A stretch of DNA of 64,000 nt from Bacteroidia bacterium (GCA_030427985.1 JAUIBH010000001.1:23904-87903), one strand, 5' to 3'; numbered from the stretch's first letter, positions 1 to 9,653 are shown. Notes: generated by a model from the sequence alone, not told the origin. Translations and numbers: made by a program.

Positions 1-2
1 CG

Positions 3-398
3 TTATCGCAAGTATCCAACATCAACACCCCTGACGCACGAACCATTTCCGTGCAACCTTGGGAAAAAAATCTTTTGCCAGAAATTGAAACGGCTATTAT
101 GAACGCCAATTTAGGTTTTAATCCTATGAACAACGGTGAAATGATCATCATTAATGTACCCCCTTTGACCGAGGAACGACGGGTACAATTGGTAAAACAG
201 GCCAAAGCCGAGGCCGAAGATGCCAAAGTAAGTGTTCGAAGTGCAAGACAGGATGCCAATAAGGAGCTCAAGGCCTTGGATATTTCTGAAGATTTGTTGA
301 GCAATGCCGAAGTGGATGTTCAGGAACTCACCGATTCCTACAGCAAAAAAATAGATACTATTTTGGCCACGAAAGAGGCTGAAATCATGAAGGTATAA
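3..398 (+). CDS. frr: Ribosome recycling factor, 5' end cut by window
   Basis: This is the C-terminal two thirds or so of ribosome recycling factor, which with EF-G splits post-termination ribosomes in the cytoplasm. The frame is open from base 3 and reads LSQVSNINTPDARTISVQPW, the highly conserved mid-domain segment of the family, then the PPLTEERRVQLVKQAK motif that opens the second long helix. The first ATG visible in the frame (base 51 codes for GTG, read as Val) is internal and is not the true start. The stop is TAA at 396-398. The N-terminal residues lie upstream of the window. Identification is firm from the motifs; nothing is unusual apart from the truncation by the window edge. Confidence 0.96.
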   Translation, partial: LSQVSNINTPDARTISVQPWEKNLLPEIETAIMNANLGFNPMNNGEMIIINVPPLTEERRVQLVKQAKAEAEDAKVSVRSARQDANKELKALDISEDLLSNAEVDVQELTDSYSKKIDTILATKEAEIMKV

Positions 399-471
399 AA
401 CCCCAATTGATTATTGCGTTTCCTAGGAACACAACTTATCATTTTCTACCTTTGCGCGCAACAAAACCCAA

Positions 472-2868
472 ATGGTAGCAAAGCTCACTAAAGGATTTTG
501 GCCTAAGGTCGCCCGCATTATTCTTCGCAATAGGATTTTGATTCTGATTGCCATTCTTGGGTTCACAGTTTTTTTGGCTCTACAGTGGAAAAACATGCGG
601 TTTTCCAATACAGAGGCCAACATTCTTCCTGATGACCACCCTGCCACCATTGAATACAATGCCTTTACCAAAGTATTTGGTGAGGAGGGGAATGCCATTG
701 TTATAGCTGTTCGGGATTCTGCTTTGTTCAACCCTATAAACTTCAACCGTTGGAACAAGCTAAGCAAGCAGCTGGAAGCCTTTCCTGAAATTGATTTTGT
801 AGTATCTACAGACAACCTAAGGGTTTTGGTCAAGGACAATGAGGCCCAAGCTTTTGTTATGGAGCCCTACATTAAAAGTCCGCCCAAGACCAAAAAAGAG
901 GTAGATTCACTCAAAAATCATCTCTTCAACGAGCTCCCTTTCTACGACAATCTAGTCTATAACCCTAAAAGTGGTACTATCCAGACCATTGCCTATTTGG
1001 ATAAAGACATTATGAATACCGAGGTGCGAAATCAGTTTATCCTGAACGACCTCGGCGATTTGGTGGAAGGCTTTGAAGAAGAAACCCAATTGGATGTGCA
1101 TGTCTCTGGTATGCCCTACATCCGTACTTGGAACACCAAATCCATTGTGGATGAAATCGGAATTTTTATTGTGGCTGCCCTATTGGTCACCTCCTTGATT
1201 TTCTTCTTTTTCTTTAGAAGTTTTAGAGCCACCTTTATTTCCATGTGTGTGGTGATCATTGGGGTGATGTGGGCCTTCGGGTTCTTGGGTCTAATGCAGT
1301 ACGAGATAACCATTCTCACGGCACTTATACCACCCCTGATCATTGTTATTGGAATCCCCAACTGTATATTCCTCATCAACAAATACCAGCAGGAAGTCAA
1401 AAAACACGGAAATCAAGCGCTTTCCTTGCAACGCGTCATCTCTAAAATTGGGAACGCCACCTTAATGACCAATATTACCACAGCATCCGGATTTGCCACC
1501 TTCATTATTTTGGACAGTGACCTGCTCAAAGAATTTGGTATTGTGGCCTCGATCAACATTGTGGGGATTTTTATCCTTTCCCTATTGATCATTCCAATTA
1601 TTTACAGCTTCATGCCACTTCCCAAAACGAAACACTTGAAGCATCTCAACAAAAAGTGGATTGACTTTTTTGTGAATCGAATGGAAAGCATAGTTCGGAA
1701 TCACAGAATAGCTGTTTATTTAGTCACCGTTGGGGTATTGGTATTGAGTATTATTGGCATCTATCAGATAAAAATTACAGGTAGCCGGATTGAAGACCTC
1801 CCCAAAAACACCCATTTTTTTAAGGACATTCGCTTTTTTGAGCAAGAATTTGACGGTATCATGCCCATGGAAATCGTGGTGGATACTGAACGGAAAAACG
1901 GAGTCATTAAACCCGCCACCCTAAAACGAATGGATCAGTTGGGAACCGTCATTGATGAAATCCCGGAGCTTTCACGGCCACTGTCGGTGGTGGATCTGAT
2001 CAAATATTCCAAACAGGCTTTTTATAACGGCATCCCAAAATATTACCAGTTGCCCACATCGCAGGAAAACACATTTATCATGGATGTGGCCCGAAAATCT
2101 TCCAGTGAAGGAGATCTTTTAAAAAGTTTTGTGGACAGTACGGGGCAAACGGCTCGGCTAACCACCTATATGCGTGACGTTAAAATAGACCGCATGGAAG
2201 AAATTGAAGAAGACGTGCAGCAGGCTATCGACAAGTTTTTTCCTTCTGAACGGTTCAAAGTTTTTATGACCGGAAAGGCGCTCCTCTTTTTAAAGGGCAC
2301 CAAATATTTGGTCAAAAATTTGTTGTTATCACTGGCTCTAGCCATTGGATTGATTTCCCTTTTTATGGCTTATTTGTTCCGTTCCTTCCGAATGGTGATC
2401 ATCTCGTTGGTCCCCAACTTGCTTCCATTGGTGATCACAGCGGGGGTCATGGGATATTTAGGTGTGCCCATAAAGCCCTCCACCATTTTGGTGTTTAGCA
2501 TTGCTTTTGGGATTTCGGTGGATGACACCATCCACTTTTTGGCCAAATACCGGCAAGAACTGGCCGCCCATAAATGGCATATCAAAAGATCGGTTTATGC
2601 AGCGTTGCGTGAAACCGGGGTAAGTATGTTCTATACCTCCATTGTGCTTTTCTTTGGATTTTCGGTCTTTATCATCTCCAGTTTTGGAGGTACGAAGGCC
2701 CTCGGTGGATTAGTATCCGCAACCTTGCTTTTTGCCATGCTCTCCAATTTGATCCTGTTGCCTTCCCTACTCCTTTCCTTGGAAAGAAGTATTGCCAACA
2801 AACAAGTCCTTAAAAAGCCCCAAATCGATATTTTACCTAAGGAAGAGGACAACCTCAAGGACAAATAA
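472..2868 (+). CDS. RND/MMPL-family membrane transporter
   Basis: A 798-residue polytopic protein of the RND superfamily, MMPL/patched branch, which exports lipids or hydrophobic compounds using the proton gradient. A first membrane helix lies near residues 20-38, followed by a large extracytoplasmic domain. A five-helix sterol-sensing-like block follows near 225-390. A second half repeats the plan, with a helix near 410-430 and a helix block near 625-775 containing the RND signature FGISVDDTIHF. The tail is short, charged and cytoplasmic. The protein is a single-chain permease without neighbouring membrane-fusion or outer-membrane subunits. A -7-like box TACCTTTG at 447-454 lies 17 bases before the ATG, so it probably has its own promoter. 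The substrate cannot be read from the sequence. Confidence 0.88.
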   Translation: MVAKLTKGFWPKVARIILRNRILILIAILGFTVFLALQWKNMRFSNTEANILPDDHPATIEYNAFTKVFGEEGNAIVIAVRDSALFNPINFNRWNKLSKQLEAFPEIDFVVSTDNLRVLVKDNEAQAFVMEPYIKSPPKTKKEVDSLKNHLFNELPFYDNLVYNPKSGTIQTIAYLDKDIMNTEVRNQFILNDLGDLVEGFEEETQLDVHVSGMPYIRTWNTKSIVDEIGIFIVAALLVTSLIFFFFFRSFRATFISMCVVIIGVMWAFGFLGLMQYEITILTALIPPLIIVIGIPNCIFLINKYQQEVKKHGNQALSLQRVISKIGNATLMTNITTASGFATFIILDSDLLKEFGIVASINIVGIFILSLLIIPIIYSFMPLPKTKHLKHLNKKWIDFFVNRMESIVRNHRIAVYLVTVGVLVLSIIGIYQIKITGSRIEDLPKNTHFFKDIRFFEQEFDGIMPMEIVVDTERKNGVIKPATLKRMDQLGTVIDEIPELSRPLSVVDLIKYSKQAFYNGIPKYYQLPTSQENTFIMDVARKSSSEGDLLKSFVDSTGQTARLTTYMRDVKIDRMEEIEEDVQQAIDKFFPSERFKVFMTGKALLFLKGTKYLVKNLLLSLALAIGLISLFMAYLFRSFRMVIISLVPNLLPLVITAGVMGYLGVPIKPSTILVFSIAFGISVDDTIHFLAKYRQELAAHKWHIKRSVYAALRETGVSMFYTSIVLFFGFSVFIISSFGGTKALGGLVSATLLFAMLSNLILLPSLLLSLERSIANKQVLKKPQIDILPKEEDNLKDK

Positions 2869-2900
2869 TCCGAGAAACTGCCATAAATATGGCGATTCCA

Positions 2901-2933
2901 TTGCTCTCATTTTTTATCAAAAACCTATCTTTA
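2901..2933 (+). promoter_or_regulatory. Predicted promoter of asnS
   Basis: TTG at 2901-2903 and TATCTTTA at 2926-2933 are separated by 22 bases. They match the Bacteroidota housekeeping pattern of a -33 TTG and a -7 TAnnTTTG, the final base being A here. The box lies 25 bases before the ATG at 2959. Prediction only. Confidence 0.45.
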
Positions 2934-2958
2934 CCGCTTAAATTACGATAGCTTGACA

Positions 2959-4392
2959 ATGAAATCTTATTCCATAAAAGAATTGCTGGAAAAGCAGCCC
3001 ATAGGAGAACCTGTTGAAGTAAATGGATGGGTAAAAACATTTAGGAGTAACCGATTTATAGCCTTGAACGATGGTTCAACCATACATAACATACAATGTG
3101 TTGTGGATTTTGAGAATTTGGATGAAACCATCCTCAAAAAAATCAATACAGGTGCCGCCCTAAAAATATCCGGCACCCTTGAAGAAAGTCAAGGAAGAGG
3201 ACAAAGCGTGGAAATCCAGACCACAGATATCTTTGTGCACGGTACTGCCGACCCAGAGACTTACCCGATTCAACCTAAAAAGCATTCCTTGGAATTTTTA
3301 CGGGAAAAGGCGCATTTGCGGGTGCGTACCAACACATTTTCTGCGGTGATGCGGGTACGTTCAGGATTGTCTTTTGCCATTCACAGCTATTTTCAACAAA
3401 ATGGGTTCTATTATTTCCATGCTCCTATCATTACCGGTTCTGATGCCGAAGGCGCTGGTGAGATGTTTCAGGTGACCACTTTGGACAGCAAAAATCCTCC
3501 GATTGATGAACAAGGCAAGGTGGACTATTCCGAAGATTTCTTTGGCAAGGAGACCAACCTTACAGTTTCTGGTCAGCTGGAAGCCGAAACCTATGCCATG
3601 GGCTTGGGCAAAGTATACACCTTTGGCCCCACGTTCAGGGCAGAAAACTCAAACACCTCCCGGCACTTGGCCGAATTTTGGATGATTGAGCCCGAAATGG
3701 CTTTTTACGACTTGGACGCCAACATGGATTTGGCTGAGGATTTCATTAAATGGATCATTCAATATGTGCTGGACAACTGTAAAGATGATCTTGAATTTTT
3801 GGAGAAGCGCTTGTTGGATGAGGAAAAAACCAAGCCTCAAAACGAGCGTTCCGAAATGAGCTTGACCGATAAACTGAAGTTTGTGGTTGAAAACAACTTT
3901 AAACGGGTCACTTATACCGAGGCCATCGATATTTTGCGGAACAGTAAACCCAACAAGAAGAAAAAATTCCAGTATCCTATCAATGAATGGGGTGCCGATC
4001 TACAGAGCGAACATGAGCGCTTTTTAGTGGAAAAACATTTTAAATGTCCGGTTATCCTTTTTGATTATCCGGCCAACATCAAAGCATTTTATATGCGTTT
4101 GAACGAGGATGGTAAAACTGTTCGTGCCATGGACGTCCTTTTCCCGGGTATCGGCGAAATTGTGGGAGGTTCCCAACGTGAGGAGCGCTTGGATGTGCTT
4201 CAACAAAAAATAAAGGAACTGGACATTGACGAGAAAGAACTTTGGTGGTATTTAGACCTTAGACGTTTCGGTACGGCCGTACACAGTGGATTTGGACTTG
4301 GCTTTGAACGTATGGTCCAGTTTGCTACTGGCATGGGCAATATTAGGGACGTAATCCCCTACCCTAGAACCCCGCAGAATGCGGAGTTTTAA
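2959..4392 (+). CDS. asnS: Asparagine--tRNA ligase
   Basis: Class II aminoacyl-tRNA synthetase that charges tRNA-Asn with asparagine. An N-terminal OB-fold anticodon-binding domain covers about residues 10-105 ([20 protein letters not shown]). The catalytic domain follows, with motif 2 [21 protein letters not shown] and the C-terminal motif 3 [15 protein letters not shown]. The protein ends in the RTPQNAEF tail usual for AsnRS. Length (477 residues) is normal for the family. A TTG lies in frame at 2953, but the ATG at 2959 is preferred because it starts the conserved KSYSIKELL helix and sits at a normal distance from the predicted promoter. It stands between the exporter and rpoN on the same strand. 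Confidence 0.97.
   Translation: MKSYSIKELLEKQPIGEPVEVNGWVKTFRSNRFIALNDGSTIHNIQCVVDFENLDETILKKINTGAALKISGTLEESQGRGQSVEIQTTDIFVHGTADPETYPIQPKKHSLEFLREKAHLRVRTNTFSAVMRVRSGLSFAIHSYFQQNGFYYFHAPIITGSDAEGAGEMFQVTTLDSKNPPIDEQGKVDYSEDFFGKETNLTVSGQLEAETYAMGLGKVYTFGPTFRAENSNTSRHLAEFWMIEPEMAFYDLDANMDLAEDFIKWIIQYVLDNCKDDLEFLEKRLLDEEKTKPQNERSEMSLTDKLKFVVENNFKRVTYTEAIDILRNSKPNKKKKFQYPINEWGADLQSEHERFLVEKHFKCPVILFDYPANIKAFYMRLNEDGKTVRAMDVLFPGIGEIVGGSQREERLDVLQQKIKELDIDEKELWWYLDLRRFGTAVHSGFGLGFERMVQFATGMGNIRDVIPYPRTPQNAEF
4369..4390 (+). terminator. Possible terminator embedded in the asnS 3' end
   Basis: ACCCCGCA (4369-4376) pairs with TGCGGAGT (4380-4387) around a GAA loop with one mismatch, then TTTT at 4387-4390. 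The hairpin lies inside the last codons of asnS and overlaps its stop. The T tract is short, so termination is likely partial. Confidence 0.35.
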
Positions 4393-4438
4393 TTGGATTT
4401 CTTAAATTTATAAGAAGGACGGTTGTAAATCAATCTGT

Positions 4439-5896
4439 ATGCTGAAACAACATCTACAGTTTAAGCTTTCCCAAAAACTGTCTCCACAGCAGATTCAGCT
4501 CATGAAGCTCATTCAATTGCCCACACAGGCTTTTGAACAGCGACTGAAGCAGGAGTTGGAAGATAACCCTGCGCTAGAAAGTGGAAAGGCGGAGAGCGAA
4601 ACTATGGATGATACCTACGAGGATTCCTTTGATGATTCAGTGGACAATGAGACCATTTCTGCGGAGGACATTAATATTGATGACTACCTAAGTGATGACG
4701 AAGTGCCTGATTATAGGACACAGACTAGCAATTACAGTCCAGATGACGATGAAAAGAGCATTCCCTACGCTGCTGGAATTTCGTTTAATCAATATTTGAT
4801 TAACCAACTCAACACGGTATATCTGGATGATGAAGAGTGGGCCATTGCCGAATTTTTGGTGGGAAGTGTAGATGAAAGTGGTTATATCCGAAGGCCCATT
4901 TCGGATATTATGGACGATCTGGCCTTTACCCAAAACATCTATGTTGAAGAGGAAAAGATTGAAGCTGTGCTTAAGGTGGTCCAAGATCTGGATCCTCCTG
5001 GTGTTGGCGCTAGGTCTTTGGATGAATGTTTGATCATTCAATTAAAACGAAAGGAACAGAAACCTACCGTTGAGCTTGCCATAAACATCTTGGAAAAGTC
5101 CTTTGACCAATTCACGAAAAAGCACTATTCCAAGCTCATCCAAAAGCACCATATTAGTGAAGAGGAACTCAAAGAGGCCATTTCAGAAATTGAAAAACTG
5201 AACCCTAAACCTGGTGGTTCCTATTCGGGCAACAACCGAATCGTTGAACATATTGTCCCTGATTTTTCCATTAAAATTGTAGATGGGGAGCTTGATCTCA
5301 CCCTAAATGGAAGAAATGCACCCGAATTGCATGTTTCCAAGGAATATAGCAATATGTTGCAGGGTTACAAAAACGCCAAGGAGAAATCCAAATCGCAGAA
5401 AGATACCGTTCTGTTCATCAAACAAAAATTGGATGCCGCCAAATGGTTCATTGATGCTATAAAACAGCGTCAACAGACACTGTACGTTACCATGAGCACC
5501 ATTATGAACTATCAGCAAGAGTACTTTATGACCGGGGATGAACGAAAGCTACGCCCCATGATCTTAAAGGACATCGCCGACAAAATAGATATGGATGTCT
5601 CTACCGTTTCCCGAGTGGCCAACAGTAAATATGTGGATACGCCCTATGGCACCAAACTGATCAAAGATTTCTTTTCTGAAGCCATGAAGAACGAACAGGG
5701 TGAGGATGTGTCTACAAAAGAGATCAAGAAAATACTGGAAACAGTAATCAAGAATGAGGAAAAGCGAAAACCTTTGACGGATGATAAGCTGGCAAAAATT
5801 CTCAAAGAGCGGGGTTACCCCATAGCCCGGAGAACCGTGGCCAAATACAGGGAACAATTGGGCATTCCCGTGGCCAGGCTAAGAAAAGAGATATAA
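4439..5896 (+). CDS. rpoN: RNA polymerase sigma-54 factor
   Basis: Alternative sigma factor RpoN, which directs core polymerase to -24/-12 promoters and needs AAA+ activators. Region I (residues 1-50) is the glutamine/leucine-rich activator-responsive segment FKLSQKLSPQQIQLMKLIQL. An acidic linker follows (about 52-110, rich in D and E), then the core-binding domain (about 115-290) and a helix-turn-helix near 375-405 (IADKIDMDVSTVSRV). The RpoN box ARRTVAKYR is complete at about 463-471. Length of 485 is typical. The stop overlaps the ATG of the next gene by one base (TAATG), so the two are translationally coupled. No sigma-54 activator gene is visible in the window. Confidence 0.97.
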   Translation: MLKQHLQFKLSQKLSPQQIQLMKLIQLPTQAFEQRLKQELEDNPALESGKAESETMDDTYEDSFDDSVDNETISAEDINIDDYLSDDEVPDYRTQTSNYSPDDDEKSIPYAAGISFNQYLINQLNTVYLDDEEWAIAEFLVGSVDESGYIRRPISDIMDDLAFTQNIYVEEEKIEAVLKVVQDLDPPGVGARSLDECLIIQLKRKEQKPTVELAINILEKSFDQFTKKHYSKLIQKHHISEEELKEAISEIEKLNPKPGGSYSGNNRIVEHIVPDFSIKIVDGELDLTLNGRNAPELHVSKEYSNMLQGYKNAKEKSKSQKDTVLFIKQKLDAAKWFIDAIKQRQQTLYVTMSTIMNYQQEYFMTGDERKLRPMILKDIADKIDMDVSTVSRVANSKYVDTPYGTKLIKDFFSEAMKNEQGEDVSTKEIKKILETVIKNEEKRKPLTDDKLAKILKERGYPIARRTVAKYREQLGIPVARLRKEI

Positions 5897-6498
5897 TGCG
5901 CCACTTCTTAAACATTGTATCGTATCTCTTCCATCCCTTGTTCATTCCCATTGGAGGCACCATCCTCTATTTTATAGTAGCCCCTTATAGCACCCTTGAG
6001 ATGCAAAGCGGCAACATTCTGCCCATTTTCATTTTAACAGTGATCATCCCCATTATCTTTTTTTTGATTCTGAAAAATCTAGGGGTGATACACTCCATTT
6101 TTTTGCCCACCTTGGAAGAACGCAAATACCCGCTTTACATTAGCTGTATTTTATTTTTGATGATATTGTACAAGGTCATCCCAAATAATTATGTACATGA
6201 GCTGTTTTACTTCTTTACAGGACTTTTAACCGCCACTGCTACCGCACTAATTCTTCTTTTCCTAAAATTCAAGATCAGCATGCATCTTTTAGGCATGGGC
6301 AGCATTTTAATGTTTATGATTGGTCTCAGTATTCATTTTGAGCTCAACATTACGCTTGCCATTAGCCTATTTGTGCTTTTTACGGGATTGGTAACTACAT
6401 CGAGATTGTATCTTAAAGCCCACAATAAAGCCGAATTATTGGTGGGGTTCCTTATTGGGTGCTGTTCCCAATTGATTATTTTGAAGTATTGGTTATAG
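5896..6498 (+). CDS. Conserved integral membrane protein downstream of rpoN
   Basis: A 200-residue protein made almost entirely of hydrophobic helices, with about six predicted segments (near residues 12-30, 42-60, 78-95, 103-125, 133-150, 155-170 and a C-terminal stretch at 183-198). A conserved-looking loop LEERKYPLY follows the second helix. This arrangement recalls bacteroidetal membrane proteins related to PA-phosphatases, but the PAP2 catalytic motifs are not seen, so no enzymatic role is assigned. It overlaps the rpoN stop by one base and so is probably coupled to it. Its own stop TAG (6496-6498) abuts and overlaps the convergent barrel gene on the other strand. Function unknown. Confidence 0.75.
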   Translation: MRHFLNIVSYLFHPLFIPIGGTILYFIVAPYSTLEMQSGNILPIFILTVIIPIIFFLILKNLGVIHSIFLPTLEERKYPLYISCILFLMILYKVIPNNYVHELFYFFTGLLTATATALILLFLKFKISMHLLGMGSILMFMIGLSIHFELNITLAISLFVLFTGLVTTSRLYLKAHNKAELLVGFLIGCCSQLIILKYWL

Positions 6499-7197
6499 GA
6501 TATAGAAAATTAACCCGATACGTAAGACATTCAGATCCAAAGGCTCTCCTGCCTGCAGTATCGTATCTTCTTTCAACAAAGGGTTTAAGCTATAATAGAC
6601 ATGTATGTTCCAAGTATTGTACCCAAAGTTGAGCATAAGCCCGTATTGAAATTCTTGGATATCAGGATTTGAGAACGCCATGGTTCCATCATCTGTTACT
6701 GTGCGCGATCTCCCTGAAAAGACATAACCCAATTTGGCACCGGCATAAATTCGCCAAAATCTGTATTCCTCTGCCGTAGAGGTTCTCCATCTAAATTCAA
6801 AAGGAACTTCTAGGGAATGTGTTTCCAACTTACTTCTGTTGAATTCTGATGTGTTTAGAACTTCATAAACGATATCATTACCGGAGGGGGTAGCAACAAT
6901 ACTACTATAATAGGAATTAACAGCATAGCCCAAGCCAAGTCCAACCCCAAAGTTTCTTCTTGAATTCAAGGGGATATCCTTAATAAAACCAGTCTGAAAA
7001 TTGTAAGATAAATTTCGTTGGACGGCACCGGAGGGTTTATTCAATAGTATATTATAGCCAAAACCGATATAGAATTGGTCTTCGAGATATCTGGAAAACT
7101 GCTCTTCTTCCAACTCCAAGCTATCAGATTGTGCACTGATATGTACTGAAATCAGTAGAAAAGAAAGAATGGCAAAGTACCGTGACACGATAATCAT
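6493..7197 (-). CDS. PorT-like outer-membrane beta-barrel protein
   Basis: A secreted protein of about 234 residues with an N-terminal signal peptide (SRYFAILSFLLISVHISAQS, cleavage after SAQ) and alternating amphipathic strands ending in LNVLRIGLIFYIL, typical of a small outer-membrane barrel. It resembles the PorT/outer-membrane beta-barrel family of Bacteroidota. The ATG at 7197 is chosen over an upstream in-frame ATG at 7227 because it places the signal peptide at the N-terminus and because the longer form would start inside the hairpin terminator at 7211-7248. It follows exbD at the end of the exbB operon but is separated from it by that terminator, so it may be read partly by read-through. 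The link to TonB-type energy supply is inferred from position. Confidence 0.7.
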   Translation of the reverse strand: MIIVSRYFAILSFLLISVHISAQSDSLELEEEQFSRYLEDQFYIGFGYNILLNKPSGAVQRNLSYNFQTGFIKDIPLNSRRNFGVGLGLGYAVNSYYSSIVATPSGNDIVYEVLNTSEFNRSKLETHSLEVPFEFRWRTSTAEEYRFWRIYAGAKLGYVFSGRSRTVTDDGTMAFSNPDIQEFQYGLMLNFGYNTWNIHVYYSLNPLLKEDTILQAGEPLDLNVLRIGLIFYIL

Positions 7198-7210
7198 CAA
7201 TATTAAATTA

Positions 7211-7248
7211 AACAAAAAACGCCCCAAATATGATAATTTGGAGCGTTT
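7211..7248 (-). terminator. Intrinsic terminator after the exbB-exbD operon
   Basis: AAACGCCCCAAAT (7217-7229) and ATTTGGAGCGTTT (7236-7248) form a 13-bp stem with one G-U wobble in reverse-strand RNA and a six-base loop. It is followed on the reverse strand by a T-rich run (TTTTGTT). It lies 22 bases after the exbD stop and before the PorT-like gene. Confidence 0.8.
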
Positions 7249-7270
7249 CCCACTAAATCTAAGCTATTGC

Positions 7271-7753
7271 CTACTGTAGGTTGTTAAAAGCATCACCTTC
7301 ATAGGTCGTATAATTGACCTTTAGGGCATTTACTTCTCTTAATTGTTGCTTAATATCGGTGATTAAACCCATATTGGCATTCTTGTCAACCTTAAGAGCA
7401 GTCGTCAATACGTTTTGAAGTTCTTGAGTTTTTTTTGCACTCTCAGCCAAAATGTAGGAACCTACTTCGTCCACACTGGCAAACTTATCGTTCAATTGAA
7501 TCCTTGGTTCCGTTCCAAACACCTTCTGGTATTCTTGGGTCGGTTTTCCAACATAGATATAGATTACACGATCTTTCTTCTCCAATTTCTTTATTTCACT
7601 TGCATTGGGAAGTGTATTTTCAACCAACAACGAACTATCTTTCATAGTGGTTACTGTCATAAAAAAGAACAGCAACATAAATACAATATCTGGCAATGAA
7701 GCTGTAGATACTGCTGGCAAATCACCATCCTTCTTTTTTGTAAACTTAGCCAT
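7271..7753 (-). CDS. exbD: ExbD/TolR-family biopolymer transport protein (second copy)
   Basis: A 160-residue inner-membrane protein with one N-terminal transmembrane helix (about 15-37) and a periplasmic domain. The helix begins with LPDIVFMLLFFFMTVTT, which carries the aspartate that conducts protons in ExbD/TolR. With ExbB it forms the proton-driven motor that energises TonB-dependent outer-membrane transport. It lies 14 bases downstream of another exbD and shares the operon with exbB. Having two different ExbD proteins per ExbB is common in Flavobacteriia and may allow heteromeric ExbD dimers; that last point is inference. The KKKDG-rich start is cytoplasmic. A strong hairpin terminator follows the stop. 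Confidence 0.92.
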   Translation of the reverse strand: MAKFTKKKDGDLPAVSTASLPDIVFMLLFFFMTVTTMKDSSLLVENTLPNASEIKKLEKKDRVIYIYVGKPTQEYQKVFGTEPRIQLNDKFASVDEVGSYILAESAKKTQELQNVLTTALKVDKNANMGLITDIKQQLREVNALKVNYTTYEGDAFNNLQ

Positions 7754-7767
7754 ACTAAATTCTAGTT

Positions 7768-8373
7768 TTAATTGGTTGATGTTTCTGCTTCTGAAAGCTT
7801 TTGTGGAAACATATCCTGAACACGCTTCACTTTATCCTTTAGATCATCCCGAACAGATGAAGGTGTTTCTGGATTCAAGTATTCCGCCTCCATTTTGGTA
7901 AAATCCCTACCGTACAGTCTTTGTGCTTCACGATTACGAAGATCGTTGTACGCACCCACCAATTCGTTTTGAACGGTGATGTAAGTACTGTACTTAGTCT
8001 CCCTATCGTTTTTCAAAGAAATAATGGCTTTAGTAGGATTATCTGAAGAGGCTGGATCCTTTTTCCCTTTACAATAGGTACACGTTCCATCTGCATTGTT
8101 CTCAAGGAACGATACAGCGGCTTCCCTAAGGTTTTTCAAATCCATAAGATTATCCTCCACAAGCAATTGTCCATTTCTATTGATGTTCACCGTAAAAATG
8201 TTCTTTTGCTTAATGATCACATCTTCTTCTGGCGGCTCAATGGGGGGCAACATACGGTCCAATCCTGCATCAGTTTCAATGGTGGTGGTCACCAAGAAAA
8301 AGATAAGCAGCAGGAACGCAATGTCCGCCATGGAACCGGCATTTACTTCCGGAGCTCCTTTTCTTCTAGGCAT
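7768..8373 (-). CDS. exbD: ExbD/TolR-family biopolymer transport protein (first copy)
   Basis: A 201-residue ExbD-type protein. The membrane helix at about 14-35 contains MADIAFLLLIFFLVTTT with the conserved proton-path aspartate. The periplasmic part is longer than usual (E. coli ExbD is about 141 residues) and carries a CTYCKGKKDP insert near residues 95-105 whose two cysteines could form a disulfide. A C-terminal coiled-coil-like charged region follows (about 140-195). The gene sits between the four-helix membrane protein upstream and the second exbD downstream in the same operon. The role in proton-driven energy transfer to TonB is well established for the family; the purpose of the cysteine insert is unknown. 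Confidence 0.92.
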   Translation of the reverse strand: MPRRKGAPEVNAGSMADIAFLLLIFFLVTTTIETDAGLDRMLPPIEPPEEDVIIKQKNIFTVNINRNGQLLVEDNLMDLKNLREAAVSFLENNADGTCTYCKGKKDPASSDNPTKAIISLKNDRETKYSTYITVQNELVGAYNDLRNREAQRLYGRDFTKMEAEYLNPETPSSVRDDLKDKVKRVQDMFPQKLSEAETSTN

Positions 8374-8384
8374 AATTCAACTTT

Positions 8385-8822
8385 TTACTTTACAAACATT
8401 CTCTTCAAACCTGGTAAAACCATAAGAAGTACAGCAATAACTGTAAGGATGAAGAATACATTCAATCCCATTCCTATGTTTTTAACAGTTCCCTCCGTAG
8501 TTTCTATACCTCTTCCGGACATGGCTTCAACAACAGCAGCGTTGTTGGAAGAAAGTCCATAGGAGATAGCAACTATAATGGCCAATCCACCAATGGCAAA
8601 AAGGGCCTTCTTAATACTTCCGGGCGTAGTAAACAGCTTTGCTAGTCCAAAAAACAATGCAGCTACAATTGCGATGGCCAACAAAATGTACATGATCACG
8701 AACATAAAGTTCATGGCACCACTGTTGATGGCATCTGGATCATCTTGTGATGGCAAAGAGAACCAAAGAAAGGCCGCTATCAACCCGATGACTATAAGTA
8801 CTATTTTAATTATCTTATTCAT
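8385..8822 (-). CDS. Small membrane protein of the exbB-exbD operon
   Basis: A 145-residue protein with four predicted membrane helices (about 5-22, 38-62, 72-92 and 118-138). The second loop contains SGRGIETTEGTVKN. It is encoded between exbB (27 bases upstream) and the first exbD (11 bases downstream), an arrangement seen repeatedly in Flavobacteriia. I do not recognise a characterised family. Position suggests a structural or assembly partner of the ExbB/ExbD motor, which is inference. The N-terminus MNKIIKIVLIVIGLIAAFLW could be read as a signal anchor. Confidence 0.75.
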   Translation of the reverse strand: MNKIIKIVLIVIGLIAAFLWFSLPSQDDPDAINSGAMNFMFVIMYILLAIAIVAALFFGLAKLFTTPGSIKKALFAIGGLAIIVAISYGLSSNNAAVVEAMSGRGIETTEGTVKNIGMGLNVFFILTVIAVLLMVLPGLKRMFVK

Positions 8823-8849
8823 GATTCTCGATAGTTTTTGATTCGTAAA

Positions 8850-9575
8850 TTACTTCTTGTGGGCTGCCAACATATCAATCAAGGCAATGGAAGAATCTTC
8901 CATGTCGTTTACGATACTATCGATTTTAGCAATGATATAGTTATAGAAAATCTGTAGGATAATGGCAACGATCAAACCAAATACCGTTGTCAATAACGCC
9001 ACCTGAATATCACCAGCGATCAAAGAGGCACTCAAGTTACCTACCGCAGCAATTTTCTGGAAGGCCTGAATCATACCAATTACCGTACCCATGAACCCTA
9101 GCATGGGCGCAATGGCGATGAACAAAGACAACCAAGAAACGTTTTTCTCCAACTGTCCCATTTGTACACCTCCGTAGGCAACTACAGCTTTTTCGGCAGA
9201 CTCCAATCCTTCTCCAGCTCTATCCAAACCTTGGTAATAGATGGAAGCAACGGGTCCTTTTGTGTTTCTACATACTTCTTTGGCAGCTTCAACACCACCG
9301 GAAGCCAAGGCATCTTCAACCTGTTGCTTCAACTTAGTGGTATTAGTGGTTGCCAAATTCAAATAAATGATTCTTTCTATGGCAACTGCCAATCCCAGGA
9401 TCAAACATAAAAGTACAATTCCCATAAAGGCAGGACCTCCTTGGATGAACTGTTCTTTCAACACTTGAGTGAAAGGTGTACTGGCCGCTTCTTCTTGCAA
9501 CATTGCTGCAGATGCAGTGGTAGTTCCCAAAACAAACATTCCGGCAGCAGCCAGAGTAAAGGTTACTTTTTTCAT
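8850..9575 (-). CDS. exbB: MotA/TolQ/ExbB-family proton channel
   Basis: A 241-residue inner-membrane channel subunit that with ExbD uses the proton gradient to drive TonB. The N-terminus looks like a signal peptide (MKKVTFTLAAAGMFVLGTTTASA), followed by three membrane helices. The first ends in the conserved AIERIIYLN segment. The second and third lie near 145-170 and 185-215, with GFMGTVIGMIQAF as the signature of the channel-lining region. It is the first gene of a reverse-strand operon exbB, membrane protein, exbD, exbD. A -7-like box, TATCTTTA on the reverse strand (9611-9618), lies about 35 bases before the ATG and probably drives the operon; no clear -33 element is seen. Confidence 0.93.
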   Translation of the reverse strand: MKKVTFTLAAAGMFVLGTTTASAAMLQEEAASTPFTQVLKEQFIQGGPAFMGIVLLCLILGLAVAIERIIYLNLATTNTTKLKQQVEDALASGGVEAAKEVCRNTKGPVASIYYQGLDRAGEGLESAEKAVVAYGGVQMGQLEKNVSWLSLFIAIAPMLGFMGTVIGMIQAFQKIAAVGNLSASLIAGDIQVALLTTVFGLIVAIILQIFYNYIIAKIDSIVNDMEDSSIALIDMLAAHKK

Positions 9576-9653
9576 TTTTCTTAAACTTAAATTTAGTTAG
9601 TTAATAATGTTAAAGATATAAAATTTTTGTAATTGTAAAATTAAAATACCTAG

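Noticed and set aside
2953..2955. TTG as start of asnS
   Set aside because: ATG two codons later is the normal choice, and nothing supports TTG initiation here.
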